Below, piece by piece: positions 23,894-24,411 of a DNA stretch of 24,411 bases; position 1 is the first letter of the stretch, and each line of letters begins with the position of its first letter. The translations under genes were made by a program, and so were the position numbers. The stretch spans positions 1 through 24,411 of the forward strand of contig JBNGIO010004200.1 of assembly GCA_049999805.1 (NCBI GenBank), written 5' to 3'. Below the pieces are notes generated by a model that was given only the letters and a program-made list of their open reading frames with translations, did not search any database and was not told where the DNA came from. Origin of the DNA: Folioceros fuciformis (lineage: Eukaryota; Anthocerotophyta; Anthocerotopsida; Anthocerotales).

Positions 23894-24411
23894 AAGTGGG
23901 ATATTAAATAAAATGAATAACCATTCCATAAAAACATGCCATCAGGAACATTGTTTAAGCAATTAATCTTAACTATTATGAATACTTATTAAATAAAAAA
24001 GGACCATAATAGCCCCCTCAAGAGAGATACAAAATCCATAAAAGAGATAGGTTCCAAAGTACACTCCAATGCTATGAAAATTTGAATCACTTTTAGTGAC
24101 TCAAATTTTGAAGGTATTATGAACAAAGGATGATTAAACACGTAGTCGAATCTACTTTGAGATATGAAAATATGAAGTCTTACAAGTAGAAATGAAGAAT
24201 CTAATAGAAAGATATAAAAGTAAACTCCAAGGAAGAAAGAAAGAAAGTCAGAGATAACAAAGTTGATTATTTAATTTTAGAAAAACAAGATGAAAAACCC
24301 ATCTACCCCTAAAGACGCAAAGATGTGAGACAAATCACCAAAGAGATACTAAATGGAACCCTCAAAATGTGCACCTCAACCTAAATATTCAGAAGAGATC
24401 ATGTACTTACT
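23839..24411. other. AT-rich 3' flank, no gene seen
   Basis: Strongly AT-rich, without ORFs of note. It holds the second copy of the terminal repeat (above), a short GAAA/AAGA microsatellite at about 24232-24247 and copy B of the dispersed repeat. Confidence 0.5.
24262..24319. repeat. Dispersed repeat, copy B
   Basis: Matches copy A at 7152-7210 in the same orientation; the strongest shared core is AGAAAAACAAGATG followed by AAAACCCAT and a CCT-containing end. Identity falls off on both sides. Confidence 0.5.

Overview
The window is nuclear DNA of a land plant. The evidence is a chloroplast outer-envelope pore gene (OEP21), a plant-type membrane AAA+ ATPase of the DAA1 (At1g64110/At4g28000) family, a plant group C Raf-like kinase of the MRK1/CBC type, and a Ty1/copia element. 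Introns are short: 82-143 bp throughout the 19-exon ATPase gene. That hints at a non-seed plant such as a lycophyte or bryophyte, but this is inference and the species cannot be fixed from the sequence. A run of 10 Ns (8387-8396) marks an assembly gap.

Layout. 1-4.79 kb: a decayed Ty1/copia retrotransposon on the + strand, with gag, protease, integrase, reverse transcriptase and RNase H recognisable in order but broken by frameshifts and stops, ending in a poly-G polypurine tract. 4.8-7.5 kb: no convincing gene; it holds a 34-bp minisatellite (6187-6502) and a dispersed repeat that recurs at 24.26 kb. 7.49-9.06 kb: two related copies of a very divergent TATA-binding-protein-like (TBP-like) gene. 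The first has both TBP repeats but one in-frame TAG; the second keeps an N-terminus and half a TBP domain before foreign sequence cuts it off. 9.1-10.2 kb: AT-rich, no gene seen. 10.23-10.74 kb: intact intronless OEP21, followed by a diverged tandem duplication of its 3' end in which the last seven codons are expanded. 11.71-16.34 kb: the AAA+ ATPase on the - strand, fully traceable as 19 exons (948 codons). 16.34-19.57 kb: a divergent intergenic region ending in two GC-rich hairpins upstream of the kinase. 19.57-21.46 kb: the Raf-like kinase in 6 exons (391 aa). 21.92-23.84 kb: an unrecognised coiled-coil gene in 4 exons with a likely U12-type AT-AC intron. 23.84-24.41 kb: AT-rich with repeats.

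The four main host genes do not form an operon or an obvious pathway; they are ordinary eukaryotic neighbours. OEP21 and the ATPase are convergent, the ATPase and the kinase are divergent, and the kinase and coiled-coil gene are in tandem. The items most worth following are the degenerate TBP-like family, which has lost most DNA-intercalating phenylalanines, and the AT-AC intron whose borders are nested inside possible GT-AG borders that differ by exactly one coiled-coil heptad.
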